Made by a program: the position numbers and the translations under genes. Below are positions 61,889 to 64,000 of a stretch of 64,000 nucleotides of DNA, one piece after another; the stretch's first letter is position 1, and every line of letters begins with the position of its first letter. Under the pieces are notes generated by a model. The model did not search any database and was not told the origin of the DNA. It was given only the letters and a program-made list of their open reading frames with translations. The DNA is from Taenia hydatigena (Eukaryota > Platyhelminthes > Cestoda > Cyclophyllidea > Taeniidae): the NCBI GenBank assembly GCA_036345935.2, contig JADWOT020001916.1:526071-590070 (forward strand), read 5' to 3'.

Positions 61889-64000
61889 TAACATGTGCTT
61901 GCATGAGGCAGAAATCAGTGGAGATAATGTTCTTACGTACACTCATATAGCGAAACCAAATTCGTCAAACGAACTTCATCCCCATGTAAAGTGATTGGCC
62001 ACCACAAATCACACTAAGAGTAATTTGCTCGCACCCACAGTCGTGTGACAAATGTTTGTTTGTGGTTATCTTTATTTTTATTGTCTTTCCTCTGCTGATT
62101 TAGGAATCTACTTGCACCCAATACATGAGGAAATATAATTTTTGTTGCAGTTTGCTGCATGAGATGAATTCAAACAATTTGATAACCAAAATTGCTAGCT
62201 TGTGATACGCTTGCAAGATGGAACGATCAAAAGGTGCGGCTATATACCGAACAAGGTGAGTTTATAAATTGCGCATATGTGTGGATATGTGTAATGATGT
62301 TAGAAGATCAGTGGAGACAGGATTAACAAAAAGACCAGAGCAAAGAATAGAGGCAAAAGCATAAATTTAATGCTAATAAATAAGGAATCTCATGTTTATT
62401 TCACAATAGAAGCACCATGTCGTAATTCTTTAGCCAACTATTTTTTCATTCTGGCGAACAAATGTGCCAGAATAAGAATTGGGAAAAGATAATTGTGTAA
62501 CTACCTTTAACAAATCATCAGTTGCACTATTTCTCTACGATGTGCACTTCTACAGAACTCTTCACGGACTAGAGGTATGCTGTGTTGCCTAGCATACTAC
62601 GCTTCGAAACGCCATTGTTCTGATCTATAAAAGATATCATTGTTTATTCTTCTTTAAATCTATCCTCAACACGGTTGCATTGAGATGAATAGTAGATATG
62701 GAGCCTTGGCCCTAATCGATGGCATTAGAGATCCCTACGACACTAAACAATTTTATTAAAGGACGACACCTGGATGATTTAACGCAGTCTTCATGCTCAT
62801 GCAGTCTCTTGGAAGTGTATCTTAACCGATAAGCATCAGTGGGCATTTAACATTTAGCGTTGGAATTTCCGACGAACACTTCATGGCAGCCTTTGGAGTA
62901 GCTACTATGTAGGACGGATTGTGTATAAATCTGCCTTATTTCTCACCTTACACACTTCCTGGCCATCAGAGATTAATCACAATCTGCGTTGACTATGTGA
63001 AATGAGCAAATTAACAGACGTCAACTTTGAGATTCCAAAAGGCATCGCCACGCTCTGATTACAACGCTAACGTAAAATACGCGTTGCAGATGTCGTAGAA
63101 TGTTGAATTCGAATAATTTTTGCATCCGTACATAGGAGAAATGCATCCAGTCTAGGCTGCTGTAGTGATTATCCCCAGTAATTCTGAGTGAACGGTACAT
63201 TCAGCACAATTTCAAAAACCGGGTGCAGCTGCATTAGTTGCTTGCAAGATGCTTTACTCCAAAAAAGTGCCCGCTATTTTGAAATGGTAAACATGTATAA
63301 AGGCGTACAGTTAGGGGACGGCATTTAATAGCGATTACGCTATCATGATCGTTCTGCACAGTTCGCACACCTAACATCGCACAGGCGACGTTGTCTTGGG
63401 TTGTGCGCAATCCTTGGGAAGAATCACTCCACTCAATTTGCCAATACCCAACAGGCAAACGCCACGATTCGCAGCATGATTATGACCTGTTTCCCTAGCA
63501 TTAACCTAAAAGAAGAGGCCTTATGGGTAGCGAATGTGAGCAAGAAAGAACCGATGGGTCCCATGTCAAACTACTGCACAAATGTTAGCAGGCAAGTTGC
63601 AATGCGATATCGTAATGCTGGTAGTAGTCTCATTATTATTTAATTCTGTGTGGCATTGAACAAGGAATCTGCTAAGTGGGACGACAGTTAGTCTTAAAAT
63701 TTAGTTTGCTTCGTTTCCTCCATAGTTCGTGTCTACTTTCGTCTGCTGTGCACGCGGAAATCAGGCCTGGTGGACGATGGCTACAGGATCCCTCATTGTG
63801 ATGTCCTAATGGATGGATTCTGGTCCCAACAATGACCTACGATTATTAGCACCCAATTCATAGCTCTTGGTGTCGTACAACCCGGCACAGCTTCTGCAAT
63901 CTGCCATGTGCTGGAAAGACAAGAGCAGAGACCTAAATAGAGACATCTCAAATGCGCCGCGTCAGAGGGGAGATTACAGTAAACTCAAATATCTGGTGAT
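61889..64000. other. Right-hand interval without recognisable genes
   Basis: Only frames of up to 80 codons (63,401-63,643 plus, 63,234-63,458 minus). No upstream part of a third paralogue was found after the duplication edge. No RNA gene or repeat was recognised. Confidence 0.35.

Noticed and set aside
1..64000. CRISPR array, bacterial operon, phage or provirus
   Set aside because: No regularly spaced identical repeats, no ribosome-binding-site-linked genes and no reverse transcriptase, integrase or capsid frames. Intron-containing genes point to a eukaryote.
1..64000. tRNA, rRNA or snRNA genes
   Set aside because: Scanning for B-box-like GGTTCGAATCC, 5S and U6 core strings gave no convincing hit. 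A covariance-model search would be needed to exclude diverged copies.

Overview
The window looks like cestode (tapeworm) nuclear DNA, most likely from a taeniid. It is AT-leaning, gene-poor and rich in degenerate repeats. Coding sequence sits in short exons with GT/AG introns, and there are no operons or bacterial-type gene packing. The taxon call rests mainly on one gene at 27,988-31,656. Its layout is a signal-peptide exon, two fibronectin-type-III (FnIII) exons and a short hydrophobic C-terminal exon, all joined in phase 1. This is the known layout of the taeniid oncosphere antigen family (45W / TSOL45 / EG95). The species cannot be named from sequence alone.

Layout. 0-25 kb is almost without recognisable genes. 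It holds a ~510 bp inverted repeat (506-1,012 / 9,232-9,756), a larger duplicated block (3,870-5,420 minus, 19,490-20,880 plus) and one possible homeobox exon fragment at 12.6 kb. 25.9-26.8 kb is a degenerate tandem array with a period of about 75-94 bp. A third copy of the duplicated block (26,955-27,900) leads directly into the TATA box and first exon of the 45W-like gene. 34-40.4 kb holds two direct copies of a ~1 kb repeat. Between them is a short reading frame with a strong hydrophobic helix (37.1-37.5 kb). 42.9-44.1 kb is a second tandem array, with a ~50 bp period. 50.8-51.0 kb has two small exons weakly resembling TMEM205. 53.0-53.3 kb is a 42-bp minisatellite that encodes a Thr/Ala/Ser-rich, signal-peptide-bearing frame on the minus strand.

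54-62 kb is a small minus-strand cluster of duplicated genes. Two paralogous, probably secreted proteins are encoded at 54,965-55,844 and 59,054-59,983. A following exon at 58,680-58,911 lies inside a ~1.16 kb segment that has been copied almost unchanged to 60,695-61,888. There the exon has lost its splice acceptor and gained a stop codon. I do not recognise this family, and it is the best candidate here for something undescribed.

The common theme is secreted or surface proteins at sites of repeated local duplication: a parasite surface-antigen neighbourhood that grows by segmental copying and decays into pseudogenes. Apart from the four-exon gene and the two paralogues, gene calls are tentative because multi-exon genes of this kind cannot be resolved reliably by eye.
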